DNA of 64,000 nucleotides from Dyella caseinilytica (GCF_016865235.1 NZ_CP064030.1:1798001-1862000); one strand, 5' to 3'. Counted from the stretch's first letter, positions 18,052 through 26,932 are shown. Program-made: numbers and translations. Notes: generated by a model from the letters alone, not told the origin.

Positions 18052-18329
18052 TGACTACTCTTATTGCGTTCCAGCCAAATAACACGGCTAGTCCTCCGTT
18101 TCAGACAAATTTTACTTTGGATGGGGCTAGTTATTCCGGCACGGCTTGGTGGAACATCGCGGGGCAGCGCTGGTATTTAAGCCTGACGGATCAGAGCGGC
18201 AACAACATCTGGACAGGCGCGTTGATTGGTTCGCCGATCGGTTTTGATATTCCGCTAGCGCCAGGCATCTTTTCCGCATCGACGCTCATCTATAGAGCCG
18301 ATACGGGGAATTTCGAGCAGACGCCCTAA
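18048..18329 (+). CDS. Baseplate plug protein, Pam3 gp18-like
   Basis: The 93-residue product has the single beta-domain pattern of cyanophage Pam3 plug-like proteins: an Ala-Trp-Trp-Asn strand (TAWWNIAGQRWYLSLTD) and a G-x-P-x-G-x-D-I-P turn near the C-terminus. The plug closes the tube exit inside the baseplate. It overlaps its upstream neighbour by 4 nt and precedes hub and spike genes, as expected. Confidence 0.72.
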   Translation: MMTTLIAFQPNNTASPPFQTNFTLDGASYSGTAWWNIAGQRWYLSLTDQSGNNIWTGALIGSPIGFDIPLAPGIFSASTLIYRADTGNFEQTP

Positions 18330-18332
18330 GCC

Positions 18333-19310
18333 ATGCGCTTCTATGAGATATCGGTGACGCCGCAAGGTTCATCGACGCCGAGACGTGTCTGGTCTTCGTT
18401 TCCGAATGGCGTTTTCAATCCCGGCGCACTCAATATTGAGTTCGATATGCCAATCTTTCAGGCGGGATCGCAGAACAGCGCTATCACGCTTTCGATAGAG
18501 GGGATATCGCTGCAGGATTTGAATCAGGCGCAGAATTTCGCCGGGATGCAGATCGTCATCAAGGGAGGCATGGGTAAGGGATTGCCTCTGGTCAATCCTG
18601 CACAAGCTGGCGTGCTTTTTACCGGACAAATTCTCTATGCCTTCGGAAATTGGCAAGGCACTGAACAGACGCTCGAATTTGTTGTTGTCCCAACGCAGAT
18701 ATACACCACGGATGAGCCGGGGAACTTCGTTCTCAACTGGAATGCCGGACAGACGCTAGGTCAAGCACTTTCGCAGACGCTGGGGATTGCCTATCCCGGC
18801 GTGCCTGTGAATATGAACATCAGTAGCTCGCTGGTGAACAGTTTCGACTTTCCGCATTTCTGTTCCACGTTCGATCAGCTCGGATCATTGATCAGCGAAT
18901 TTACCAGTGACAACTTCAACAACACCGTGAAGATGTCGATGCAGAACGGATCAATCAATGTGTTTGATGGTAGTTATCAGCCATCACCCATACAGCTGGT
19001 TTTCACTGACTTCATAGGTCAACCGACATGGATAGAAAATAGCCAGCTTCAGATTAAGACCGTGTTGCGTGCCGACTTGGCGCTAGGTGGTCAGGTTCTC
19101 ATGCCGCAGGGCTTGCAGAATGCTCCCGGTGTCATCACCCAATCCGGCGCAGCGCTACCTGGCGCATTGAAATACAAAAGCACTTTCGACGGAACTTTCA
19201 GCATTGCCGCGATGCGTCATGTTGGAAGCTTCCGGTCATCCGATGCGGGAAATTGGTGCACGGTGATCAATTGCGTTCCACCTAACGATTTCGCCTCGAA
19301 CAATAACTGA
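18333..19310 (+). CDS. Baseplate hub protein
   Basis: The 325-residue beta-rich protein lies between the plug and spike genes. The N-terminal half has the layout of hub domains seen in gp27/gpD-like proteins (ALNIEFDMPIFQAGSQNSAIT), and the middle carries a helix-strand region (STFDQLGSLISEFTSDN). The hub trimer links the tube to the central spike. The call depends largely on gene order. Confidence 0.7.
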   Translation: MRFYEISVTPQGSSTPRRVWSSFPNGVFNPGALNIEFDMPIFQAGSQNSAITLSIEGISLQDLNQAQNFAGMQIVIKGGMGKGLPLVNPAQAGVLFTGQILYAFGNWQGTEQTLEFVVVPTQIYTTDEPGNFVLNWNAGQTLGQALSQTLGIAYPGVPVNMNISSSLVNSFDFPHFCSTFDQLGSLISEFTSDNFNNTVKMSMQNGSINVFDGSYQPSPIQLVFTDFIGQPTWIENSQLQIKTVLRADLALGGQVLMPQGLQNAPGVITQSGAALPGALKYKSTFDGTFSIAAMRHVGSFRSSDAGNWCTVINCVPPNDFASNNN

Positions 19311-19317
19311 CAACATC

Positions 19318-19971
19318 ATGGCATCTAACTGGCTCAAGCTTTGGGTTCAAGGGAACCTAGGGAAGCTTGCGACCAATCGTGCCAGAAATGAAATACAGAG
19401 TACTGGACGGTGCCTGCCATGCAGTGTCGTTGGCGTCAATGGCGCACTGGTCACAGTGAAATTCGAGGTCAACTCGAAACCGTGGACGCTTCCACAAATC
19501 ACGATTCCGATTGCCGAAAGCCAATGGATACGCGCGCCGATTCAAATAGGCGACAAGGGCATAACAATACCTGCTGATGTGTTGATCGGAAACATTTCAG
19601 GTCTCGGTGTTGGCGTACCGACGATGGCGCGTCCAGGGAACTTGTCAGCGCTTTCCTTCTTGCCGATATCTAGCAAGAACTTTTCGCCGGTGAACACAAA
19701 CGCGGCTTTCGTCTCTGGCCCGCAGGGTGTTGTATTACAGACCGAGGATGGAAGCGTTTCGCTAACACTGAGTGAGACGGGATTCGTCTTCAAGTTAGGC
19801 ACGCAAACATTCACATTCAATGCCAGTGGTCTTACCTCAAGCGTTGCATTGCAAGTGAATAGCACGATCAATGCGACGAACGATATCAAGGCTGGAACTA
19901 TAAGCCTACAGAATCATGTCCATAGCGGCGTGCAATCCGGCGGTAGTAACACTGGTCCGGCTACGGGTTAA
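19318..19971 (+). CDS. Baseplate central spike, gp138/gpV-like
   Basis: The 217-residue protein has an N-terminal OB-fold-like region (about 30-110), a repetitive beta region (about 125-195) likely forming a triple-stranded helix, and a tip with the HVHSG motif at about 199-203. In gpV-type spikes the HxH histidines of three chains bind iron at the needle tip. It lies between the hub and gp25 genes. It would puncture the outer membrane on sheath contraction. Confidence 0.85.
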   Translation: MASNWLKLWVQGNLGKLATNRARNEIQSTGRCLPCSVVGVNGALVTVKFEVNSKPWTLPQITIPIAESQWIRAPIQIGDKGITIPADVLIGNISGLGVGVPTMARPGNLSALSFLPISSKNFSPVNTNAAFVSGPQGVVLQTEDGSVSLTLSETGFVFKLGTQTFTFNASGLTSSVALQVNSTINATNDIKAGTISLQNHVHSGVQSGGSNTGPATG

Positions 19972-19974
19972 CTC

Positions 19975-20310
19975 ATGCGCACTTATGGCCGCGATATCAA
20001 TGGCAATTGGCAAGTCATTACCACGGATGTGAATGGATTCAATGATAACGTTTTTCTTACCACGCTCGCCCAAGTCCTGAAGCTCAATCTCGGTGAATCG
20101 CCGTTCTATGCCAATTATGGCATCCCGCAATATCAAACCATCGTGACCCAGGTGTTGCCTGACTATTATGTCATGCAGACACAGACGAATCTCGCGCCGA
20201 ACTTCGCGTCACTGTCTATTACGCGCGTACCGAACTCCGATCCTCCTGTCTATAACGTGCAGGCGGTTTGCCATAGCGGCGCTATCTTGAATAAGACAAT
20301 CTACACATGA
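19975..20310 (+). CDS. Baseplate wedge protein, gp25/gpW family
   Basis: The 111-residue length and the pattern of an N-terminal strand region, a central helix (NVFLTTLAQVLKLNLGE) and the conserved SPFYANYGIP segment match gp25-like wedge proteins, which trigger sheath assembly and resemble the sheath connecting domain. It overlaps the gpJ-like gene by 4 nt, the usual pairing. Confidence 0.85.
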   Translation: MRTYGRDINGNWQVITTDVNGFNDNVFLTTLAQVLKLNLGESPFYANYGIPQYQTIVTQVLPDYYVMQTQTNLAPNFASLSITRVPNSDPPVYNVQAVCHSGAILNKTIYT

Positions 20311-21734
20311 CGAGCGCCACATCGATTCCGCTGGTGATGACGGCAGCCGGCCCAGTTCCGACATCGCCATCTGCACTGCAGCAGGCTCTGATCAATGGCG
20401 TCGCCGCGACCAATCCCGATTATACTGTTTTGCCGGGATCGCTGATTGAGGATATTTCCTCGACCGATGTTGGTGCTCTGGTCACTATGGATCAGGCGCG
20501 CATTGAATCGGTCAACAATGTGACGCCCTTTGGCGCTAATGCATTTGTCCTAGCTCAGCTAGGCATCCAGTTCGGAATTCCGCAGGGAACCCCCGCGAAT
20601 GGGAGCGTTGATGTCGTCATCAGTGATCTCACGCTCAGCTCAAATGGCTATGTGATATCACCGGGATTCACGGTGTCGGATGGCACTAATCAATACGTGA
20701 TTCAAGATGGAGGCATTGTCCAATCCAACGGGCAGACGGAGCCTATGTTCGCGGTGGCAGTGTCCAGCGGAACGTTTGCTATCCCCGCCAATAGCGTAAA
20801 CCAGCTTATTACGTCGGTGCCCAGTAGCTATCCGTTATCAGTCAATAACCCGATTGCTGGTACAGCTGCCACTGCTGCAGAAAGCGTACAAAGTTACCGT
20901 TCGCGCGTATTGCAGGCCGGACAGGTTGCATCGACCGGAACACCGGCCTATTTGAAGACGCTTCTACAGGCAATAACCGGCGTTCAACCGCAACTAGTAT
21001 CGATCAATCAGGTGTCGGGAGGGTGGCAAGTTATCTGCGGTGGCGGCGATCCGTTTGCAGTCGCTAACGCAATCTTGCAAGGCGTTCCCGATATTTCGAC
21101 GCTGCAAGGATCGCAGCTATCCATCACAAACATGTCTGAGACGAACCCAGTTGTCATCACGACGAATCTCAATCATGGCTACATCGCAGGTCAGACCGTT
21201 ACTGTAACGGGCGCTACGCCGAGCGCTTATAACATTACTTATACGATTGCGTCAGTTACGGCCACGACAATCACCACGACGACTAATGGCAGCGCGTTTG
21301 GCGCTTATGTCAGTGGCGCTACGCTTTCGCCGAATCCCAGGAATGTCTCGGTGTCGGTTTTCCAGAATCCGAATACCTACAACATCACCTTCGTCAACCC
21401 TCCACAACAAATCGTGACGATGGCGGTGGAATGGAATACGACACTGCCGAATTTCACCGCAGGTGCATCAGTCGATCAATTGGCAGCACCTGCACTTCAG
21501 TCCTATATCAATTCGATCTATACCGGTCAGCCGCTCAATCTTCTTGAGGCAACGGCAACCTTTCAGAATGCCGTATCGTCGGTCATCGCGGCCAACAATA
21601 TTACAACGCTGCTATTCACTGTGACGATCAATGGCGTAACCGCATCGCCAACCGCAGGAACGAGCATTATTCCGAGTGATCCGGAATCGTATTTCTTCTG
21701 CAGCTCAACGGGCGTGACGGTCTCCCAAGGATGA
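20307..21734 (+). CDS. Baseplate J-like wedge protein
   Basis: The 475-residue protein has features of the gpJ/gp6 wedge family. The N-terminal region contains LPGSLIEDISSTDVGA; the middle has the conserved ESVQSYRSRVLQAGQ and GTPAYLKTLLQAITGV segments (about 192-226); and the C-terminal domain resumes after about residue 345. Residues about 271-342 look like an extra inserted domain (GYIAGQTVTVTGATPSAYN) related to inserts in the sheath and connector proteins. The J protein forms the outer baseplate ring that carries fibres. Confidence 0.88.
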   Translation: MTSATSIPLVMTAAGPVPTSPSALQQALINGVAATNPDYTVLPGSLIEDISSTDVGALVTMDQARIESVNNVTPFGANAFVLAQLGIQFGIPQGTPANGSVDVVISDLTLSSNGYVISPGFTVSDGTNQYVIQDGGIVQSNGQTEPMFAVAVSSGTFAIPANSVNQLITSVPSSYPLSVNNPIAGTAATAAESVQSYRSRVLQAGQVASTGTPAYLKTLLQAITGVQPQLVSINQVSGGWQVICGGGDPFAVANAILQGVPDISTLQGSQLSITNMSETNPVVITTNLNHGYIAGQTVTVTGATPSAYNITYTIASVTATTITTTTNGSAFGAYVSGATLSPNPRNVSVSVFQNPNTYNITFVNPPQQIVTMAVEWNTTLPNFTAGASVDQLAAPALQSYINSIYTGQPLNLLEATATFQNAVSSVIAANNITTLLFTVTINGVTASPTAGTSIIPSDPESYFFCSSTGVTVSQG

Positions 21735-22636
21735 GCCAGATAGAGTCGTTCCAGACGCTGCCTTTGCAGGCGGTGATCCCTAGCTATTTGTATTTTGAAT
21801 ATAGCAATGATGACAACCTGCAGGCTTTCGTCGCCTCGCAAAACTCGTTGGCGCAAGGCTATCTAAACTGGTTCCTCAATAATTCGCTGGGGCTCTATAC
21901 ATCACCATTCATTGCAGGACCTATGCTCGATTGGATAGGGCAAGGTGTCTATGGGATCAGCCGGCCAGTCCTTTCCACACAAACCGTACAGCGTATTGCG
22001 GGCTATAACTCATCGCCCTATAACACGGTTCCTTACAACAATTTGACTGTGACGACGAGTGGCAATGCAACGATTGCCAGCGATGATATTTACAAGCGTG
22101 CGATGACATGGTCTCTATATCGCGGTGATGGGCAAGTCTTCACGATGCAATGGCTTAAGAATCGAATCAATCGATTCTTGAATGGCGCGAATGGGGCGGA
22201 TTATGCGGTCCAAAACTACCCGCCATCTATAACGGTTTCTGGAAAGACCTTCACGATTACAGCATTCGCGAGTCCGGCGCTAACGGCGCTGATCGAACTA
22301 TTCGCTAATGGCGCTCTACCTATCCCATTCCAATACAACTTCGCCTTCGTCTCTGCATCGTTCACCAATGATGGCGGAGTACTTGCCTTAAGCGAGCCGC
22401 TAAATTTCCCATCAAATAGCGCGCATCTTCCCGCTGGATCGATTTACTACAACGGCGGCACATTGGGCATCGTTCCAGGCATAACGCCATCCCCGACTGC
22501 TCCAGCCGTCTATTTCAACACACTTACTCCGGGCCAACTCCAGTCGCTGGGGGGCGGGAATTTCCCGCTAACCGATCCCAATAACGCGAATCAGTACTGG
22601 AACAACGGCGGAATGATCGCCATCTCCATAGGCTAA
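21731..22636 (+). CDS. Baseplate wedge/tail protein, DUF2612-like
   Basis: The 301-residue protein overlaps gpJ by 4 nt, the position of tail protein I. It resembles DUF2612 baseplate proteins, with a helical N-terminal half (YLNWFLNNSLGL, DWIGQGVYGI), a DDIYKRAMTW segment near 117 and a RINRFLNGANG segment near 145. It probably connects the wedge to the receptor-binding fibres encoded next. The C-terminal third is Gly/Asn/Pro-rich. Confidence 0.72.
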   Translation: MSQIESFQTLPLQAVIPSYLYFEYSNDDNLQAFVASQNSLAQGYLNWFLNNSLGLYTSPFIAGPMLDWIGQGVYGISRPVLSTQTVQRIAGYNSSPYNTVPYNNLTVTTSGNATIASDDIYKRAMTWSLYRGDGQVFTMQWLKNRINRFLNGANGADYAVQNYPPSITVSGKTFTITAFASPALTALIELFANGALPIPFQYNFAFVSASFTNDGGVLALSEPLNFPSNSAHLPAGSIYYNGGTLGIVPGITPSPTAPAVYFNTLTPGQLQSLGGGNFPLTDPNNANQYWNNGGMIAISIG

Positions 22637-22639
22637 GCC

Positions 22640-23251
22640 ATGTCATTCAATTTCATTTTCTCCGACAATGTCAATACGGCATTGGCAAGTCCGTTTTCGA
22701 ACACATCGACACAATTTACTTTAGCAAGCACGCTGAATGTTCCATCCTCGATTCCATCGGGATCGTATTGGGTCGTTTCGCTAACAGACCAGGCGACACA
22801 GCAGAATAAAGAAATCATCTATGTTGGAACGATTAATGGGGCAACTTGTTCAAATCTATTGAGAGCGCAAGAAGGTACTAGCGCGCTTTCATGGAATACG
22901 GGTGACTTCGCATTCAATGGACCTACTAGCGGTCAGATGGCCAATATGGTGCAGGGATCCTACACAGATGTTTTTGGGCAGAATGGTTATCGAATAAGCC
23001 CGGATGGATTTATCAAACAATGGGGTAAAGCAGGATCTGCATCGAATGGACTGTCGACCGTGACATTTCCCATTCCTTTTCCGAATGGATGCCTTATCGC
23101 AAAAGCTACTCCGGTAGGCGGAACCATCTATAACGGCGATACGGCCCAGATCATCACAATTAATGGGAATACAGGAATGACAGTTGGTGCAAGTAATCCC
23201 GTATCTGGTGGTGGTCTAGTCAATTTCTTTTGGGAAGCAGAGGGCTATTAA
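22640..23251 (+). CDS. Tail fibre with gp53-like C-terminal domain
   Basis: The 203-residue protein has an N-terminal beta region (about 1-100) and a C-terminal half starting at GQNGYRISPDGFIKQWGKA, followed by VTFPIPFPNGC. This is the pattern of the gp53-like tail fibre C-terminal domain (trimeric tip). It is short for a fibre and probably a distal or accessory tip. It sits right after the baseplate genes. Confidence 0.75.
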   Translation: MSFNFIFSDNVNTALASPFSNTSTQFTLASTLNVPSSIPSGSYWVVSLTDQATQQNKEIIYVGTINGATCSNLLRAQEGTSALSWNTGDFAFNGPTSGQMANMVQGSYTDVFGQNGYRISPDGFIKQWGKAGSASNGLSTVTFPIPFPNGCLIAKATPVGGTIYNGDTAQIITINGNTGMTVGASNPVSGGGLVNFFWEAEGY

Positions 23252-23253
23252 AA

Positions 23254-24441
23254 ATGAAGAAAATGTTGTTAAAATTATTTGGTGCAGCACTGTTGCTATT
23301 GCCTGCATTGGCCGTTGCCCAAACCTATCCTTCGCCTACCTTTAACTCGGTCACACTGCAGACACCGCTTGCCGCAGCCTATGGCGGAACAGGTGTAGCG
23401 AATAGTTCCACAATCACGCTCGGCGGTCCTTTTGTCACATCTGGATCTAGCTCGCTTACCCTGGCCACGACGGGCGCCACCAGTGTCACGCTGCCAACGA
23501 GCGGCACGCTGCTTACGACAAGTGGCGCTGCAAGCACCTATGCGCCGATTGCATCGCCAACCTTTACGGGCTCAGTAACGATCCCTGCTGGCTCCATCAA
23601 TGGAACCACCATTGGTGCATCGACGGCTAGCACTGGCGCATTCACGACGCTGTCTGCAAGTAGTACGGTTAGCGGAATCGGTTTCAGCAATTATCTTGCA
23701 TCCCCACCGGCTATTGGCGGAACGACCGCCGCAGCCGGCAGTTTCACCAATCTATCTGCGTCCGGCACGCTCACTGGTTTCCCTGGGCGCCTTATCAATG
23801 TTGTTGTTATTTCGACGACCGGCACCTATACGCCCGATGCCGGCACTAACAAAGTTGTCGTTTATGTAGTGGGCGGTGGCGGCGGGAGTGGTGGTGTCGC
23901 TACAACGACATCTAGCCAAGTGTCCGCATCCAATGGTGGTGGCGGTGGCGGAACAGCAGAAAGTTATCTGACGAGTGGTTTCTCCGGCGTCACCGTCACG
24001 ATTGGTGCAGCAGGCACCGCGGGCACGACCAGCACATCTGGCGGTAATGGTGGAACGACATCATTCGGATCCGTGCTTTCAGCGACGGGTGGCACTGGTA
24101 GTGGTGCCGGCTCAGCGGTTGCTTATGCAACAGCCGCGTTCCAAGGTGGTGGAAGCCTGGGAGGACTCGGCAGCAGCGGAAATATCCTCAATGCCAATGG
24201 GTCAGCATCCGGCTACTCCATTACTTTCGGTGCCAGCTTTGGCATTGGTTCCAACGGTGGCAATTCTTTATTCGGTATAGGGGGTGCCCAAAACGTCAAC
24301 GGCACTTCCACGGGAAGCAGTGGCAATGCCGGCGCCGGCCCGGGCGCCGGTGCTGGTGGCGCATCCTGCGGTCCTTCTTGTACGGGTGTTGCCGGTCATG
24401 CCGGCAATGCAGGCGTTGTCATCATCTTTGAATTCAGCTGA
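23254..24441 (+). CDS. Glycine-rich tail fibre protein with signal peptide
   Basis: The start at 23254 (ATG AAG AAA ATG) is chosen over an upstream TTG because it opens a clean signal peptide (Lys-rich, hydrophobic core, cleavage after ALAVA near residue 20). Residues about 25-170 hold short phage tail-fibre repeats (TTIGASTASTGAFTTL, AIGGTTAAAGSFTNL). Residues about 175-395 are Gly-rich, starting with a TGTYTPDAGTNKVVV motif known from Gly-rich fibre tip domains, then GGGGGSGG runs that may form polyglycine helices. The product is about 395 residues. A Sec signal on a virion protein is unusual. Confidence 0.75.
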   Translation: MKKMLLKLFGAALLLLPALAVAQTYPSPTFNSVTLQTPLAAAYGGTGVANSSTITLGGPFVTSGSSSLTLATTGATSVTLPTSGTLLTTSGAASTYAPIASPTFTGSVTIPAGSINGTTIGASTASTGAFTTLSASSTVSGIGFSNYLASPPAIGGTTAAAGSFTNLSASGTLTGFPGRLINVVVISTTGTYTPDAGTNKVVVYVVGGGGGSGGVATTTSSQVSASNGGGGGGTAESYLTSGFSGVTVTIGAAGTAGTTSTSGGNGGTTSFGSVLSATGGTGSGAGSAVAYATAAFQGGGSLGGLGSSGNILNANGSASGYSITFGASFGIGSNGGNSLFGIGGAQNVNGTSTGSSGNAGAGPGAGAGGASCGPSCTGVAGHAGNAGVVIIFEFS

Positions 24442-24449
24442 GAAAGTCC

Positions 24450-25787
24450 ATGACCGCTATTACTAGCTCACCGCTTGTCGTGTCCGTCATGAATTATGGC
24501 GCAACCGGGAATGGAACCACTGATGATGGCCCCGCAATTCAAGCCGCAGCCAATGCTGCAGCTTCCGCGGGTCTTCGCTTGTATTTTCCATATCCGCCAG
24601 GAGGTTCCTATTTCGTTCAAACCTATATTGATATCCCTGGAAATAGTTCATGGTTCGGTGATCCGGGAACAGTCATCAATATTTCGCCAACTTGTTCATT
24701 AGGTCCGGTAAGTATTGGAGGCTCTAATCGCGCCATCTATGCCAATGCGGTAAGCAATATCAAGCTTGTTGATTTGGTATTCGAAAGTTCATCCACCGGG
24801 CTAGCTCAAGAGGGCGTGAGTATCGCTTTCAATAACGTAGCAAATGCGGTCATCAAAGGCTGTTCGTTTAATAACTTCGGTGATTCCACCTATTACGCGC
24901 AAGGTATCGTTTTTTTGTGTAGTAATGGAATTCTTGTCAAAGATTCCATGGCCTCCGGAAATTCCGGAGATGGATTTGCTTTCAGTACCTGCACAAATTT
25001 CCAGTTTGTTGGCAACGATAGTTCTAGCAATGGTGATTGGGGATGCGCGACGACTGTCAGTTGCAACAATGGCATCGTCAAAGGCAATATTTTCACCGGC
25101 AATGCAAGCGTGGCGACGGGTGCAGATCGATGCACCAATATGACATTCTCAGATAACCTATGCATTAACAATGCTTACGGTGTTCGCATCTGTCGTTATG
25201 ATCCAGATACTTCTGCATCGCAATACATCACCGTCTCTGGGAATATTGTCAATGGAGCAAAGACAGTTGGCATCTCGGTTGAGCAATGCACATCGCCTGC
25301 TTGTGTTTCAGTGACAGGGAATGTCATTGCAGGTAGCAATGGACCCGGCATGAATATTTCCGATTCCTGTCTCGTGACAGTGGCAGGAAATAGTATCGAC
25401 TCGACCAATGGCGCATCGATACTGATCATCAGCTATACAGCTGCTTACGAGACAGGTCGTATTACGGTGACTGGGAATACGCTAAGTCTTGGCACCTATG
25501 GTGTTCAGCAGGTCACTGGGCCAGGAACCATCACACAGGTCACGATCGGCCCGAATAACATTTCAGACATGTCGGCCGGCTTCTATTCGCTGCTCACAAG
25601 CGCCAATTTCATCGAATTCAATCCTCCGGGCGCATACATCGATACCAGCAATCCGACAAACATACCCAGTGGATTCACGGCGAGCACTGCAACGGCCGGT
25701 GGCGCGGCTATTCCCGCCACTTGTTCAGAATTTGTCTATCAATATGTAGGCGGACAATTAAGGAAATACGCCGTTTTTAACCCATAA
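24450..25787 (+). CDS. Beta-helix tailspike, pectate lyase-like
   Basis: The 445-residue protein starts almost at once with the pectate-lyase-3 type motif (NYGATGNGTTDDGPAIQAA, about residues 15-33). It continues as a long right-handed beta-helix with repeated short strands and Asn ladders (VSGNIVNGAKT, VTGNVIAGSN, VAGNSIDSTN). Such tailspikes bind and often cleave surface polysaccharide. No baseplate-attachment N-terminal domain is visible, so it may attach through another fibre. Active-site residues cannot be assigned by eye. Downstream is a polysaccharide-modifying acyltransferase. Confidence 0.85.
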   Translation: MTAITSSPLVVSVMNYGATGNGTTDDGPAIQAAANAAASAGLRLYFPYPPGGSYFVQTYIDIPGNSSWFGDPGTVINISPTCSLGPVSIGGSNRAIYANAVSNIKLVDLVFESSSTGLAQEGVSIAFNNVANAVIKGCSFNNFGDSTYYAQGIVFLCSNGILVKDSMASGNSGDGFAFSTCTNFQFVGNDSSSNGDWGCATTVSCNNGIVKGNIFTGNASVATGADRCTNMTFSDNLCINNAYGVRICRYDPDTSASQYITVSGNIVNGAKTVGISVEQCTSPACVSVTGNVIAGSNGPGMNISDSCLVTVAGNSIDSTNGASILIISYTAAYETGRITVTGNTLSLGTYGVQQVTGPGTITQVTIGPNNISDMSAGFYSLLTSANFIEFNPPGAYIDTSNPTNIPSGFTASTATAGGAAIPATCSEFVYQYVGGQLRKYAVFNP

Positions 25788-25795
25788 ATTTCCGC

Positions 25796-25812
25796 TTGGC
25801 ACGATAACTGCT
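25796..25812 (+). promoter_or_regulatory. Near-consensus sigma-54 type promoter
   Basis: TTGGCACG-ATAA-CTGCT matches YTGGCACG-N4-TTGCW with one mismatch, with GG and GC elements 12 bases apart. It starts eight bases after the tailspike stop and about 57 bases before the acyltransferase ATG. A TACAAT at 25824-25829 has no matching -35 at the right distance. The call is from pattern only. Confidence 0.45.
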
Positions 25813-25852
25813 GGTTTTAGCGGTACAATTCGTGCACCGAGAGGGGATTGGT

Positions 25853-26932
25853 ATGGAACGGACGAAGGATTTCACCCAGAACGGGTTCACGCTCATTCGG
25901 ATCATCGCGGCTTCGCTGGTGATCATTACGCATACGTATGTGGTTCTCGGGTATGCACAGGGTGATCCGTTTGAGCGCCGGCATTTGCTTGGACTGAGCA
26001 AGCTCGGTGTAGATACCTTCTTCGTCATCAGTGGATATCTCGTTGCTCTTTCGGCTCAGCGCAGCGCTAATCTTTTTCAGTTCGCTATGAAGCGGCTGAT
26101 CCGCATCGTCCCAGGTCTAGCTGTCGTCACGCTGCTAACCGTATTCGTACTTGGCCCTTTATTAACCTCAGCAGATAATTATTTCTCTCAGTCTTCGACA
26201 TGGACCTATCTAGGTCACATCTTAGTTTTCAACCAGCAAAAAGAGCTCCCTGGCCTGTTCGCAAATAATCCTGTCCAAGCGGTCAACGCATCCCTCTGGA
26301 CGCTAGCCATTGAAGTGGCCTGCTATGGGGCGTTGATGGCGCTTATTTGGGCCGGCGGAATGCGCTCGCGCATCCTCTTCCTGATTGTCATGGTGATGCT
26401 TGGCCTTCATCTCAACGATACCTTCAGGATGGACAAATTCTTTCTAGGCGTCTTTCAACTCAGATTGAACGAATGCGGGATGCTATTTTTCTATGGAGCC
26501 CTATTAGCAACCCTGAATGATCGGCTTCGCCCATCATGGGCGGTATCTGCATTGTTTGTCTGTGCAATCGCTGCCGGATTTATCTATAGCAAGGCTGACT
26601 GGCATTACTCGGCGCTGATCTATCTCACACTCTGGCCTTATACGATCATCACGTCTGCGCTACTGCTCAAGCGCATGGCCTGCCTCAATCGCTTCGACAT
26701 CTCCTACGGCACCTACATTTATGGCTTCGTGATCCAGCAATGCTTGGTGTCGGTGATTCATCATCGGAATGTGGGGCTCTTTATCCTGGCGTCGCTGCTG
26801 CTGTCATATGCGGCAGGGGCGTTGTCGTGGTTCCTCGTGGAGCGTCCGGCGATGCGGTTGAAGGGTATGGTGTTTGGACGACGAAAGTCAGCGACTGTTG
26901 CCTCTCAGGTCATAACGACCCAGACCATTTAA
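25853..26932 (+). CDS. Acyltransferase family 3 membrane protein (O-antigen acetylase-like)
   Basis: The start is placed at the ATG preceded by GAGAGGGG rather than an upstream GTG at 25832, giving 359 residues. The sequence has about ten hydrophobic segments and acyltransferase-3 features: an N-terminal GFTLIRIIAASLVIITHTYV helix with the conserved Arg and His, a GVDTFFVISGYL segment, and an SLWTLAIEV motif. Such proteins O-acetylate surface polysaccharides in the inner membrane. Its place at the prophage end behind its own promoter-like site suggests a lysogenic conversion gene that alters the receptor, like oac of phage Sf6. Confidence 0.88.
   Translation: MERTKDFTQNGFTLIRIIAASLVIITHTYVVLGYAQGDPFERRHLLGLSKLGVDTFFVISGYLVALSAQRSANLFQFAMKRLIRIVPGLAVVTLLTVFVLGPLLTSADNYFSQSSTWTYLGHILVFNQQKELPGLFANNPVQAVNASLWTLAIEVACYGALMALIWAGGMRSRILFLIVMVMLGLHLNDTFRMDKFFLGVFQLRLNECGMLFFYGALLATLNDRLRPSWAVSALFVCAIAAGFIYSKADWHYSALIYLTLWPYTIITSALLLKRMACLNRFDISYGTYIYGFVIQQCLVSVIHHRNVGLFILASLLLSYAAGALSWFLVERPAMRLKGMVFGRRKSATVASQVITTQTI

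Noticed and set aside
25824..25829. TACAAT as a sigma-70 -10 box for the acyltransferase
   Set aside because: No -35 at 16-18 bp; the closest TTGGCA is 22 bp away and is part of the better sigma-54 match.
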